64,000 nt of DNA from Porticoccaceae bacterium (GCA_024639885.1 JAHEGD010000006.1:83633-147632); one strand, 5' to 3'; positions 36,534 through 45,506 are shown, numbered from the stretch's first letter. Translations and numbers: made by a program. Notes: generated from the letters alone by a model not told the origin.

Positions 36534-37840
36534 AGGTCGTAGCCGCGCTCGTCGTGGGCGCTCAAGTCGAGGCCGATAGTCTCTTGCTCGGCATCGACGC
36601 GCAGGCCGAGCAGGGCGTCGACCAGTTTCAGCAGCAGATAGCTGATTACCGCGGTGTAAACAAAGGTGGCGCCGATACCGATCAGCTGTACAGTCACTTG
36701 TGAGCCCATGGTGACACCCTCGGCGTAGCCGCCGCCGCTGAACACGCCGAGCTGGTCGCTGGCAAAGATGCCGGCAAAAAAAGTGCCGAGAATGCCGCCG
36801 ACACCGTGTACTGGGAAGACATCCAGCGAGTCGTCGATGCGCCAGCGCTGTTTGATCAGCTGGGTGGCGTAGTAGCAGATGATGCCGGCGCTGAAGCCGA
36901 TTACCAGTGCGCCGCCGGGGCCGACAAAGCCAGACGCTGGGGTGATCGTGCCGAGCCCAGCGACCATGCCGGTGACGCCGCCGAGCACCGATGGCTTGCC
37001 GTACTTGACCCACTCCATCAGCATCCACGCCAGTACCCCGGCCGCTGCCGAGATATGGGTGACCAGCATCGCCATCGCCGCGCTGCCGTCGGCGGCCAGC
37101 GCTGAGCCGGCGTTAAAGCCAAACCAGCCGACCCAGAGCATGCCGGCGCCGGTCACGGTCATCGTCAAGTTGTGCGGCATCATCGCCTGGCCGGGGAAGC
37201 CCTTGCGGTTGCCAATCACCAGTGCCGCAACCAGCGCGCCGACCCCGGCGGTGATGTGCACCACGGTGCCGCCGGCGTAGTCGAGCAGCCCGAGCTGGGC
37301 GAGCCAGCCGCCGCCCCATACCCAGTGGGTGACCGGCAGATAGACCAGCACCAGCCAGACCGCGCAGAACAGTAGCATCGCCGAAAACTTCATGCGCTCG
37401 GCAAAGGCGCCAACCATCAGCGCCGGGGTGATGATCGCAAAGGTCATCTGAAACATCGCAAACAACGACTCGGGGATGGTGCCGCTAGCGGTGTCGATAG
37501 CGATATTGGCCAGCATCAGGTTGTCGAGATTGCCGATCCAGTTGTTCAGTGCGCCGCCGTCGCCAAACGCCAGCGAGTAGCCGGCCACCAGCCAGATGAT
37601 CGACATCACGGCGGCGATGGTAAAGCACTGCATCAGTACCGAGAGGACGTTTTTAGAGCGCACCAAGCCGCCGTAAAAGAGCGCCAGGCCGGGCAGGGTC
37701 ATGAACAGCACCAGCGCGGTGGCGGTCAGTATCCAGGCGGTATCGGCGCCGCTGATATCGCTGGCGGTAGCCGACAGCGGCAGGGCGGCCAGGGCGAGCG
37801 CGGCGCAGCGGCCTAGCTGGCGAATAAACATTGAGTACAT
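36530..37840 (-). CDS. amtB: Ammonium transporter AmtB
   Basis: 436 residues with a cleavable N-terminal signal (about 26 residues, ending near ATA-SDISG) and 11 transmembrane segments. The family signature DTAWILTATALVLFMTLPGLALFYGGLVR and the DYAGGTVVHITAGVGALVAA segment, which includes the first pore His, are clear. GAGGAG lies 6 bases before the ATG. A consensus sigma-54 promoter is 200 bases upstream. The PII gene glnK, which usually precedes amtB, is absent here. Confidence 0.95.
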   Translation of the reverse strand: MYSMFIRQLGRCAALALAALPLSATASDISGADTAWILTATALVLFMTLPGLALFYGGLVRSKNVLSVLMQCFTIAAVMSIIWLVAGYSLAFGDGGALNNWIGNLDNLMLANIAIDTASGTIPESLFAMFQMTFAIITPALMVGAFAERMKFSAMLLFCAVWLVLVYLPVTHWVWGGGWLAQLGLLDYAGGTVVHITAGVGALVAALVIGNRKGFPGQAMMPHNLTMTVTGAGMLWVGWFGFNAGSALAADGSAAMAMLVTHISAAAGVLAWMLMEWVKYGKPSVLGGVTGMVAGLGTITPASGFVGPGGALVIGFSAGIICYYATQLIKQRWRIDDSLDVFPVHGVGGILGTFFAGIFASDQLGVFSGGGYAEGVTMGSQVTVQLIGIGATFVYTAVISYLLLKLVDALLGLRVDAEQETIGLDLSAHDERGYDL

Positions 37841-37947
37841 GGGTGACTCCTCGGTAAATGGTGGCCCAGCGGGCGGGCGGCTGGGTTGTCGTTATCGCCC
37901 TATTGCGGAAGATTCTAGCCGTTCCGCACAAAATTAGCGCATAAAAA

Positions 37948-37962
37948 GCACCATAACGGTGC
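37948..37962. promoter_or_regulatory. Candidate NtrC-binding site
   Basis: GCACC-ATAAC-GGTGC fits the NtrC enhancer pattern GCAC-N7-GTGC. It lies inside the predicted leader of amtB, between the sigma-54 promoter and the gene, which is an unusual but possible position for an enhancer. The match is by eye only. Confidence 0.5.
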
Positions 37963-38039
37963 GTAATCGCCCGTTGCGGTCGTTGATGGTGCGTCAAACT
38001 GGCGCCATCGGTGCAATCAGTCGCACGTGTCTGGTTAGC

Positions 38040-38055
38040 TGCAATTGGCGTGCCA
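38040..38055 (-). promoter_or_regulatory. Sigma-54 promoter directed at amtB
   Basis: On the minus strand the sequence reads TTGGCACG-CCAA-TTGCA, matching the full YTGGCACG-N4-TTGCW consensus with GG and GC at the correct 10-base spacing. Transcription should start near 38029, giving a leader of about 190 bases. The same bases are part of an inverted repeat CAATTGGC-GT-GCCAATTG (38042-38059), so a repressor site is an alternative reading. Confidence 0.7.
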
Positions 38056-38150
38056 ATTGTTATCGGCGACAGCGACCGCCAGTCCATTGTGGTCGCGCAG
38101 ACAAGGCAGTAATCTAGGGGCTGTGTTGGCCAATTTGAGGAGGCGTGACC

Positions 38151-38417
38151 ATGAACAAACAAGCACTGCAAAACGAGCTGGTGGAGCTGCGAGCAACCCT
38201 CGACAGCGAACTGCAGCGCAGCGACCACCACCCCGACCCGTTTGGTCACCTGCTCAGCCGCGTGGCGGTGCAGGCCGACCCGACCGAGCCCGAGCCGCTC
38301 GATGACGATCTGCTCGACCAGCTTCGCGAGCGGGTCGCCGAGCAGAGCATTGAGCACCCGCGGCTCGCCGCGGTCGCCCGCCAGCTGCTCGACCTGTTGT
38401 CGCGAATGGGGGTGTAG
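38151..38417 (+). CDS. DUF4404 family protein
   Basis: 88 residues, small, soluble, mostly helical. The C-terminal half (LLDQLRERVAEQSIEHPRLAAVARQLLDLLSRMGV) carries the family-typical HP-x-L...L-x-x-MG(I/V) ending. GAGGAGG lies 7 bases before the ATG at 38151, one of the best ribosome sites in the window, and this excludes the GTG at 38145. The function is unknown. The next gene begins within 4 bases of the stop, so the pair is probably translated together. Confidence 0.8.
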   Translation: MNKQALQNELVELRATLDSELQRSDHHPDPFGHLLSRVAVQADPTEPEPLDDDLLDQLRERVAEQSIEHPRLAAVARQLLDLLSRMGV

Positions 38418-38420
38418 CCG

Positions 38421-39293
38421 TTGCCGATGTTAATGAGCACCGACCGGCGGCTGTTCTGGTTTACCCTGTTTAAGTACACCATTTACACCCTGCTGCTGGG
38501 CAACATTGTGCTGTTTTTGTTCGACGACTACGCCGGCGCGCAAGCCGCCTATGGCGGCGATTTTGAGTCGGTGAGCCTGATCGCGCTGTTCCCGTCCACG
38601 GTGGATACCGCCGCTTGGGTGGTGTTGCTGCTGCTGTTTGAGGCGGAGACCTGGATCATCAGCGACGCCACCCTCAAAAAGCGCCGCGTGCAGTACTCGC
38701 TGGTGGCCGGCCGCGCCGTCGCCGCAGCGGTGATTGTCTACGCCTTTTACGGTTACTCGCTGACCCTGGTCGAGAGCTACGCACTGCTCCCGCTGGGCGA
38801 CATTGGCCAGCTCTGTGGGTTGGCCGCCGAAGGTTACCAGCGGGTGATTGCGCTGGGCGAATTTGAGCCGCTCGGGGCCGGCTGCGCGAGCTTGGCAGAC
38901 CCCGGCTGGCTGATTCATCGCGACCAGTTGGCGGTCGGCAGCGCCGCCGATTGGGGTTTGGTGCAGTGGCTGGCGTGGCTAGACTTTATCAACGCCGGTG
39001 CTTGGCTACTGATTGTGGTGATGCTCGAGGCAGATGTCTGGCTGCAGGTGCGCGGCCGCCTCAAGGGCGCAGCACTGCTGTGGAGCCGCTACGCCAAGCT
39101 GCTGCTCTACTCGCTACTGGCGATCGCCGTGGCGGCGTGGCTGTGGATGGGCGACTACCTGTCTGGCTGGGATGGCGCGATCTGGCTGATCGCCTTTGTG
39201 TTTATCGAGATGAACCTGTTCCAGTGGCAGGCCGAGCTGGCCGAGCAGCAGGCCGCCAAGCGCGCCCCGCCGGCCGGGCTGGCGGCCGGTTAG
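38421..39293 (+). CDS. Uncharacterised integral membrane protein with internal repeat
   Basis: Up to 290 residues with six hydrophobic segments, near residues 12-36, 52-76, 92-116, 178-202, 215-235 and 242-262. The segments around WVVLLLLFEAETWIIS and WLLIVVMLEADVWLQV share a membrane-to-(F/L)EA(E/D)xW pattern, each followed by a basic loop with LK and another membrane segment, so the protein looks duplicated. A loop of about 60 residues (118-178) is probably outside and has two Cys. The TTG at 38421 is the start best placed for the upstream G-run; ATGs at 38427 and 38433 are alternatives. I do not recognise the family. The stop overlaps the convergent thioesterase stop. Confidence 0.75.
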   Translation: MPMLMSTDRRLFWFTLFKYTIYTLLLGNIVLFLFDDYAGAQAAYGGDFESVSLIALFPSTVDTAAWVVLLLLFEAETWIISDATLKKRRVQYSLVAGRAVAAAVIVYAFYGYSLTLVESYALLPLGDIGQLCGLAAEGYQRVIALGEFEPLGAGCASLADPGWLIHRDQLAVGSAADWGLVQWLAWLDFINAGAWLLIVVMLEADVWLQVRGRLKGAALLWSRYAKLLLYSLLAIAVAAWLWMGDYLSGWDGAIWLIAFVFIEMNLFQWQAELAEQQAAKRAPPAGLAAG

Positions 39294-39721
39294 CTGCGTT
39301 TTTCAACCACCGCCAGAATCAGCTTAGAGATACAGGTGAGCTTGCCGCGCTCATCTTCGAGGCGGATCTCCCAGACCTGCGAGGTGCGGCCGAGGTGGAT
39401 CGGCCGCGCCGTGCCGGTCACCAGCCCGCTGCTGACCGAGCGAATGTGGGTCGCCGAGACCTCTTGGCCGTAGACCTGAAAGCGCTCGCCATCGACGCAG
39501 CAGTAACCCGCCGAGCTGCCGAGCGTCTCGGCCAGCACCACGTTGGCGCCGCCGTGAACGACCCCAAACGGCTGGAAGGTGCGGGTATCGGCCGGCATGG
39601 TGCCGCGCAGAAAGTCGTCGCCGACCTCGGTCATGGTCAGGCCGATGTGTTCAAGAATAGTGCCTTGGCCCATCCGGTTGAGTAACTCGACGGTGGGACG
39701 CTGGTGCCAGATACTGCTCAT
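39290..39721 (-). CDS. Hotdog-fold acyl-CoA thioesterase (MenI/EntH-like)
   Basis: 143 residues, matching E. coli YdiI (MenI) and EntH in length and in conserved segments: MPADTRTFQPFGVVHGG with the catalytic-loop GVVHGG, then VLAETLGSSAGY with the catalytic Glu, and HIRSVSSGLVTGTARPIHLG. These enzymes cleave aryl- and acyl-CoA thioesters. No menaquinone or enterobactin gene is nearby, so the physiological substrate cannot be given. The gene lies 9 bases after ettA on the same strand, and its stop shares TTAG with the convergent membrane-protein gene. Confidence 0.9.
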   Translation of the reverse strand: MSSIWHQRPTVELLNRMGQGTILEHIGLTMTEVGDDFLRGTMPADTRTFQPFGVVHGGANVVLAETLGSSAGYCCVDGERFQVYGQEVSATHIRSVSSGLVTGTARPIHLGRTSQVWEIRLEDERGKLTCISKLILAVVEKRS

Positions 39722-39730
39722 AGTGGGCCC

Positions 39731-41395
39731 TTAACTTTTCAGTGGTTTGTACTTGATCCGTTGCGGGGTGGCGTTGGCGCCGCGGCGTTTTAGCAGGTCT
39801 TCGTGGTAGTCGCTAAAGTTACCCTCGTGGAAGACCACCTCGCTGTTGCCTTCAAAGGCGATGATGTGGGTCGCCACCCGGTCGAGAAACCAGCGGTCGT
39901 GCGAGATGACCAGCGCACAGCCGGGGAACGCCAAGATCGCCTCTTCGAGCGCGCGCAGCGTCTCCACGTCGAGATCGTTGGACGGTTCATCGAGCAGCAG
40001 CACATTGGCGCCCTGCTTGAGTGTGTTGGCCAAGTGCAGCCGGCCGCGCTCACCGCCAGAGAGGTCGCCGACCCGTTTCTGCTGGTCGCTGCCTTTAAAG
40101 TTAAAGCGGCCGATGTAGGCGCGCGAGGAGACCTCGTAGCCGCCGATCTTGATCAGATCGGCACCGTCACTGACCGCCTCCCAGACGCTCTTGCTGTCGT
40201 CCAAGTGGTCGCGGCTCTGGTCGACCACTGCCAGCTTGACGGTCTCGCCGAGGGTGACCGTGCCGCTGTCCGGGCTGTCAGCGCCGCTGATCAACTTAAA
40301 CAGGGTCGACTTACCGGCGCCGTTGCCACCGATGATGCCGACGATCGCCCCTTTGGGGATCGATAGGCTGAGGTTGTCGATCAGCAGGCGGTCGTTAAAC
40401 CCTTTGCTGACGCCGTCCAGCTCAATTACTTTGTCGCCGAGCCGCTCGCCGGGCGGAATGTAAATTTCGTTGGTCTCGTTGCGGGCCTGGAACTCGCGAG
40501 ACTGCATCTCTTCAAAGCGGGCCAGTCGCGCCTTGCTCTTGGCCTGGCGGCCTTTGGGGTTTTGACGAACCCACTCAAGCTCCTCTTTCATCGACTTAAC
40601 GTGGGCTGACTCCTCGCGCGACTCCTGCTCTAGACGCTTCTCTTTGGTCTCTAGCCAAGTAGTGTAGTTGCCCTCGTAAGGGATGCCGTGGCCGCGGTCG
40701 AGCTCGAGAATCCAGCCGGCGACGTTGTCGAGAAAGTAGCGGTCGTGGGTGACGGCGACCACGGTGCCGGCGAAGCCCTCAAGAAATTTTTCCAGCCAGT
40801 AGACTGACTCGGCATCCAAGTGGTTGGTCGGCTCATCGAGCAAGATCATATCGGGGCGCGACAGCAGTAGTCGGCAGAGTGCCACCCGGCGGCGTTCACC
40901 GCCGGAGAGTTTAGTGACATCGGCATCCCACGGCGGCAGCCGCAGCGAGTCGGCGGCCACTTCGAGAGTGTGGTCGAGATTGTGCGCGTCCCACGCCTCG
41001 ATGACCGCCTCGAGCCGCTCCTGTTTTTTGGCCAGCGCGTCGAAGTCGGCATCCGGGTCTGCGTAGTCGACAAATACCTGCTCGAGTGCCGCCAGCGCAT
41101 CAACCGCCTCGCGGACGCCGTCCTCGACGTTGCCGCGGACATCTTTGGCCGGGTCTAGCTGTGGCTCCTGCGGCAGGTAGCCGACCGAGATATCCGGCAT
41201 CGGCCGCGCTTCACCCTGAATGTCGGTGTCCAGCCCGGCCATAATTTTTAGCAGCGTCGACTTGCCCGAGCCGTTTAGGCCGAGTACGCCGATCTTGGCG
41301 CCGGGGAAAAACGACAGCGAGATATCTTTAAGGATCTCGCGCTTGGGCGGCACAATCTTGCCGACGCGGTTCATGGAGTAGACGTATTGGGCCAT
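39731..41395 (-). CDS. ettA: Energy-dependent translational throttle protein, ABC-F family
   Basis: 554 residues from the ATG at 41395 (MAQYVYSMNRVGKIVPPKR), one residue short of E. coli EttA; the longer start at 41407 adds four residues unlike the family. Two ATPase domains are visible, with GLNGSGKST and GGNGAGKST as Walker A, LSGGERRRVALCR and LSGGERGRLHLAN as signatures, and the arm and linker regions between them. EttA binds the ribosomal E site and slows translation when ATP is low. Confidence 0.96.
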   Translation of the reverse strand: MAQYVYSMNRVGKIVPPKREILKDISLSFFPGAKIGVLGLNGSGKSTLLKIMAGLDTDIQGEARPMPDISVGYLPQEPQLDPAKDVRGNVEDGVREAVDALAALEQVFVDYADPDADFDALAKKQERLEAVIEAWDAHNLDHTLEVAADSLRLPPWDADVTKLSGGERRRVALCRLLLSRPDMILLDEPTNHLDAESVYWLEKFLEGFAGTVVAVTHDRYFLDNVAGWILELDRGHGIPYEGNYTTWLETKEKRLEQESREESAHVKSMKEELEWVRQNPKGRQAKSKARLARFEEMQSREFQARNETNEIYIPPGERLGDKVIELDGVSKGFNDRLLIDNLSLSIPKGAIVGIIGGNGAGKSTLFKLISGADSPDSGTVTLGETVKLAVVDQSRDHLDDSKSVWEAVSDGADLIKIGGYEVSSRAYIGRFNFKGSDQQKRVGDLSGGERGRLHLANTLKQGANVLLLDEPSNDLDVETLRALEEAILAFPGCALVISHDRWFLDRVATHIIAFEGNSEVVFHEGNFSDYHEDLLKRRGANATPQRIKYKPLKS

Positions 41396-41489
41396 GCGGG
41401 TTCTCACTAAACAGGTTGACGCGTTGCCGCGCCAGCGGCGCAGCGGTGTGTGGCAGGATTGTAAACTAAAGCGCCGCCGGCGTAGAGCC

Positions 41490-44357
41490 TCAGGTGACCA
41501 CGATCACCCGCACCGCGTCGAGGCGCAGTTGCAGCCGCTCGAGCTGATCGCTCAGCTGGTGTTGTTTGGCCGCCAGCGCTTGCAGCTCGGCGGGGTCAAA
41601 CAGCGGGTTGCGCCGTGCCAGTGCGCGCAGCCGTTGGGCCTCGGCCTCTAGCTGCTGCTCGGCGGCGGCCATCGCCGTGGCGGTCAGTGTCGGTGAGGCC
41701 GCCGCTGCGGCGCGCTCGCCGAGCGCGATCAGCTGGCGCAGTTCACGCTGTTTGCTTTTGACCGCCTGCGCCGCCAAGCGGCGCCCGACCGGCTTGCAGA
41801 GCTTGGCGAGAATGGCCGGCGCCAGCGGCCCGGCGAGGTCGCGGCCGCGCTCGTCAAACAGCCAGCGCGCCGGTGTCGGCGGCAGGTAGCGGCGGTTGGC
41901 GCCGGGCGCCTCTAGCACAAAGCAGAGCTCGACCAGCACTGCGCCACTGGCGATGCCCACTTGCTTGAGTGGCCGCCCATCGAGGGTGGCCAAGGTAGCG
42001 TTGCCGCGGCTGCTGTGCAGCAGCTGCTCACTGGCCGCTGTCACCATCGGGTGGTCCCAGCTCAGAAACGCCAGCTCCTCGCGCTGCAGTGCGGTGTCGC
42101 GGTCGAAGGTGACCGACAGGCCGTCGTCGTCTAGCTCTGGAAACGGCTCACTCATCTCGCTGGTCGGGCGCAGCGCCCAGCTGTGTTGGTCGAGTGGCTC
42201 GCGCTCAACGCCCCAGCTGTCGAGCAGCAGCGCCAAGTAGTTGGTCAGGCTGCTGTCGCCATCGCTGGCGCGCAGCGCGGCGGCCAGGTTGTCGGCGTGC
42301 GGTTGGCGGCAGCTATTGCGCTCCAGGAGCCGATCGCGGCCACTGGCCAGCTCGGCTTGTAGCTGGCGGTTGCGGGCCGCTGCCTCGTCAATCAGGCGGT
42401 CGAGCGCGGCGCTGTGTGGGGCGTGCCCCGCCAGCTGGGCGGCGTATTCGCGGAAGAGCGGCTCGGCGGCCGGGTTGTAGTGCTCAATACTGTCGGCCGC
42501 CTCGCTGTGCCAGCGCAGCAGCGTCTGCTGGTGCGAGCCGGCCAGCATCGGCAGGTGGATATCGACCGTATGCTGCTGGCCGATGCGGTCGAGGCGGCCG
42601 ATGCGCTGCTCGAGCAGGTCGGGGTTGGCGGGTAGATCGAACAGCACCAGCTGGTGGGCAAATTGAAAGTTGCGGCCCTCGCTGCCGATCTCAGAGCAGA
42701 CCAGCAGCGGGCAGTCGGGGTCGTCGGCAAACATCGCAGCGGCGCGGTCGCGCTCGACCACGGACATCTGCGGGTGGAACACCGCCGCCAAAATGCCGCG
42801 CCGGATACGCAGAAAATCAACCAGATCTAGGGCGCTCTCTGCGCAGTGAACAATCACTAACAGCTTGCCATTGCGGCGCTGCTTGAGCAGCTCGAGCAGC
42901 CAGCTGACACGCGGGTCGATGCGCGTCCAGTCGCTGCCACCGGCGTCTCGGTAGTGGCGCTCCGGGGTGGCGCTGGCCAGTGCCGCGGCGTCGTACTGGG
43001 GCGGTGCCGGCAGCAGCGTGGGGTGGGCGCGGCGCGCGGCAAAACCACCAATCGCCGCGCGGCTGTTGCGCAGCAGTACCCGGCCGGTGCCATAGCGGTC
43101 GAGCAGTAATTCGGCCAATTCGGCCTGCCTATCGCTGGCGGCTGGCTCAGCCTGCTGGGCGCTCAGCAGCGCCTGCTCGCTGGGGTCGAGCAAACCGTCG
43201 AGCAGCGCACGGCTGGTCGGGCAGAGCCGCTGGCCAGTTTCGATCTGCTCGATGGCGGCGGCCAGCGGGGTCAGCTGCGCCTGCTGGCGCTGGTAGTCGG
43301 CCAGCGAGCTGAACCGCTCTGGGTCGAGCAGCCGCAGCCGCGCGAAGTGGCTCTCTGCGCCGAGCTGTTGCGGGGTGGCGGTCAGCAGTAGCAGGCCGCT
43401 GGTGCGCTGGGCGAGCCGTTCAATGGCGCGGTACTCGCTGCTGACCAGCGCCGGGTCGCTCTCCCAGCGCAGGTGGTGGGCCTCGTCGACGACCAGCAGG
43501 TCCCAGCCGGCGCCCTCGGCCAGCTCGCACCAGCGCGGCTCGGTCGCGGTCGCCAGCGAGCAGATCGCCAGCTGGCACTGCTCAAATGGGTTGCGCTCAC
43601 CCTCGTCACTGAGCGCCGCTAACCGCTCGTCGTCAAGCAGGGTCGGGGCGAGATGAAAGCGCCGCCGCAGCTCCACCAGCCACTGGTGCTGGAGCGCCTC
43701 CGGCACCACTACCAGCACCCGCTCGGCGCGGCGGTTGAGCAGTTGGCTATTGATAATGGCGCCCGCTTCGATGGTTTTGCCCAAGCCGACCTCGTCGGCG
43801 AGCAGCACTCGCGGCCGGCGTCGATTGGCGACCTCATTGATGATGTAAAGCTGGTGGGGCAGCAGCGCAATGCGTCCGCTGCTGAGCCCACGCAGCGGGT
43901 CCTGCGCTTGTCGCAACGCCGCTTGGCGGGCGCTGTGGCGCAACTCAAACCAGTGGCCGGCGTCGAGCTGACCGCTGAATAGGCGCAGGGTCGGCCGGTG
44001 CAGCGGCATGTAGGGGTCTATCCAGCCCTCTGGTACCACGCTGCTGCCGGTGGCGCTGTCGATGCGATAGAACAGCAGCCCCTCGTCAACCACCACCTCG
44101 CTGATCTCGCCGCTGGCGAGCGGTTGGCTGCTATCGGCCGCCGGGTAGTAAGAGAGCGTGTCGCCGACTGCAAAGCTGATCCGCACCAGTGGCGCCGAGC
44201 TCAGCGCGTAGCAGCGGCTCTCTTCGCTGTCGGCAAACAGCAACGTGATAGTGCGCCGGTCGCTCTCCAGCAGTGTCGCCAATCCCAACTCAAGCTCGGC
44301 CTCGTTTATCCAACGTTGGCCGGGCGTGGGCATCGAGTGGTCGGTGGTCTGCTGCAT
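41490..44357 (-). CDS. rapA: RNA polymerase-associated SWI2/SNF2 ATPase RapA
   Basis: 955 residues, near the 968 of E. coli RapA. It binds RNA polymerase and promotes its recycling. The N-terminal GQRWINEAELELGLATLLE segment is the RapA-specific start; the helicase core has LADEVGLGKTIEAG (Walker A) near residue 186, VVDEAHHL (DEAH) and the C-terminal lobe QRIGRLDRIGQ (motif VI). An ATG at 44333 (MPTPGQRW) is a possible alternative start. A modular repeat array begins about 90 bases upstream of the gene. Confidence 0.95.
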   Translation of the reverse strand: MQQTTDHSMPTPGQRWINEAELELGLATLLESDRRTITLLFADSEESRCYALSSAPLVRISFAVGDTLSYYPAADSSQPLASGEISEVVVDEGLLFYRIDSATGSSVVPEGWIDPYMPLHRPTLRLFSGQLDAGHWFELRHSARQAALRQAQDPLRGLSSGRIALLPHQLYIINEVANRRRPRVLLADEVGLGKTIEAGAIINSQLLNRRAERVLVVVPEALQHQWLVELRRRFHLAPTLLDDERLAALSDEGERNPFEQCQLAICSLATATEPRWCELAEGAGWDLLVVDEAHHLRWESDPALVSSEYRAIERLAQRTSGLLLLTATPQQLGAESHFARLRLLDPERFSSLADYQRQQAQLTPLAAAIEQIETGQRLCPTSRALLDGLLDPSEQALLSAQQAEPAASDRQAELAELLLDRYGTGRVLLRNSRAAIGGFAARRAHPTLLPAPPQYDAAALASATPERHYRDAGGSDWTRIDPRVSWLLELLKQRRNGKLLVIVHCAESALDLVDFLRIRRGILAAVFHPQMSVVERDRAAAMFADDPDCPLLVCSEIGSEGRNFQFAHQLVLFDLPANPDLLEQRIGRLDRIGQQHTVDIHLPMLAGSHQQTLLRWHSEAADSIEHYNPAAEPLFREYAAQLAGHAPHSAALDRLIDEAAARNRQLQAELASGRDRLLERNSCRQPHADNLAAALRASDGDSSLTNYLALLLDSWGVEREPLDQHSWALRPTSEMSEPFPELDDDGLSVTFDRDTALQREELAFLSWDHPMVTAASEQLLHSSRGNATLATLDGRPLKQVGIASGAVLVELCFVLEAPGANRRYLPPTPARWLFDERGRDLAGPLAPAILAKLCKPVGRRLAAQAVKSKQRELRQLIALGERAAAAASPTLTATAMAAAEQQLEAEAQRLRALARRNPLFDPAELQALAAKQHQLSDQLERLQLRLDAVRVIVVT

Positions 44358-44448
44358 AGTGGCCCCGTGGTTTTATCAAGAGTCGCCATCTTAAGGGCCA
44401 CGGCTGAAATTGCCAGTTCTCGCTAGCCGCAGATGGTTATCGCCGTTA

Positions 44449-45506
44449 GTCGGCAGCGCTTGAACTCGGCTCTGGACCACCTGCATCGTCATCTCGGACG
44501 GCGCGTAGCGCTTGATCTCGGCTCTGGACCACCTGCATCGTCATCCCGGACGGCGCGCAGCGCCAGATCCGGGATCTCTGTTCGTTTGAGTCACTGCAAC
44601 ACCGCAGAAAGATCCCGGCTCAAGGCCGGGATGACGGGGTTAAGAGGGCGCGTAGGGTCAGATCCGTAGGCCGTCATCCCCGACGGCGCGCAGCGCTTGA
44701 TCTCGGCTCTAGTCCACCGACATCGTCATCCCGGACGGCGCGCAGCGCCAGATCCGGGATCTCTGTTCGTTTGAGTCACTGCAACACCGCAGCAAGATCC
44801 CGGCTCAAGGCCGGGATGACGGGGTTGAGTGGGCGCGCAGCGCCAGATCCGGGATCTCTGTTCGTTTGGGTCACTGCAACAGCGCAGCAAGATCCCGGCT
44901 CAAGGCCGGGATGACGGGGTTGAGAGGGCGCGCAGGGTCAGATCTCGGCTCTGGACCACCTGCATCGTCATCCCGGACTGCGCGCAGCGCCAGATCCGGG
45001 ATCTCTGTTCGTTTGAGTCACTGCAACAGCGCAGCAAGATCCCGGCTCAAGGCCGGGATGACGGGGTCGAGTGGGCGCGCAGGGCTCGATCTCGGCTCTA
45101 GTCCACCGACATCGTCATCCCGGACGGCGCGCAGCGCCAGATCCGGGATCTCTGTTCGTTTGGGTCACTGCAACACCGCAGCAAGATCCCGGCTCAAGGC
45201 CGGGATGACGGGGTCGAGTGGGCGCGCAGCGCCAGATCCGGGATCTCTGTTCGTTTGAGTCACTGCAACACCGCAGCAAGATCCCGGCTCAAGGCCGGGA
45301 TGACGGGGTTAAGAGGGCGCGCAGCGCCAGATCCGGGATCTCTGTTCGTTTGGGTCACTGCAACAGCGCAGCAAGATCCCGGCTCAAGGCCGGGATGACG
45401 GGGTTAAGAGGGCGCGCAGCGCCAGATCCGGGATCTCGGTTCGTTATAGCGTATGCAACATCACAAAAAAATCCCGGCGCAAGGCCGGGATGACAGGGAA
45501 CGAAAG
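44449..45506. repeat. Modular array of 95-bp and 52-bp palindromic units
   Basis: About 1.06 kb without a credible gene, between rapA and the EF-hand gene. All units begin with GCGCGCAGCGC or a close variant. The 95-bp type starts at 44553, 44738, 44833, 44980, 45127, 45222, 45317 and 45412 (the last one degenerate). The 52-bp type starts at 44449 (degenerate), 44501, 44686, 44928 and 45075; a 38-bp partial lies at 44648. The spacings are therefore exactly 95, 52, or their sum 147, with one 185. Each 95-bp unit has AGATCC-G-GGATCT, a 31-base spacer and the hairpin ATCCCGGC-N5-GCCGGGAT. Every 52-bp unit ends in CATCCCGGACG or a near copy and so completes a longer hairpin with the next 95-bp unit. 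Confidence 0.95.

Noticed and set aside
44829-45493. Open frames in the repeat array giving repeated RQIRDLCSFES-type peptides
   Set aside because: They are translations of the 95-bp units, with no ribosome site and no variation pattern of coding sequence.
44449-45506. CRISPR array
   Set aside because: Units of 95 and 52 bp have no unique spacers, and no cas gene is near.
44449-45506. Integron attC array
   Set aside because: No integrase, no gene cassettes between units, and the units are nearly identical.
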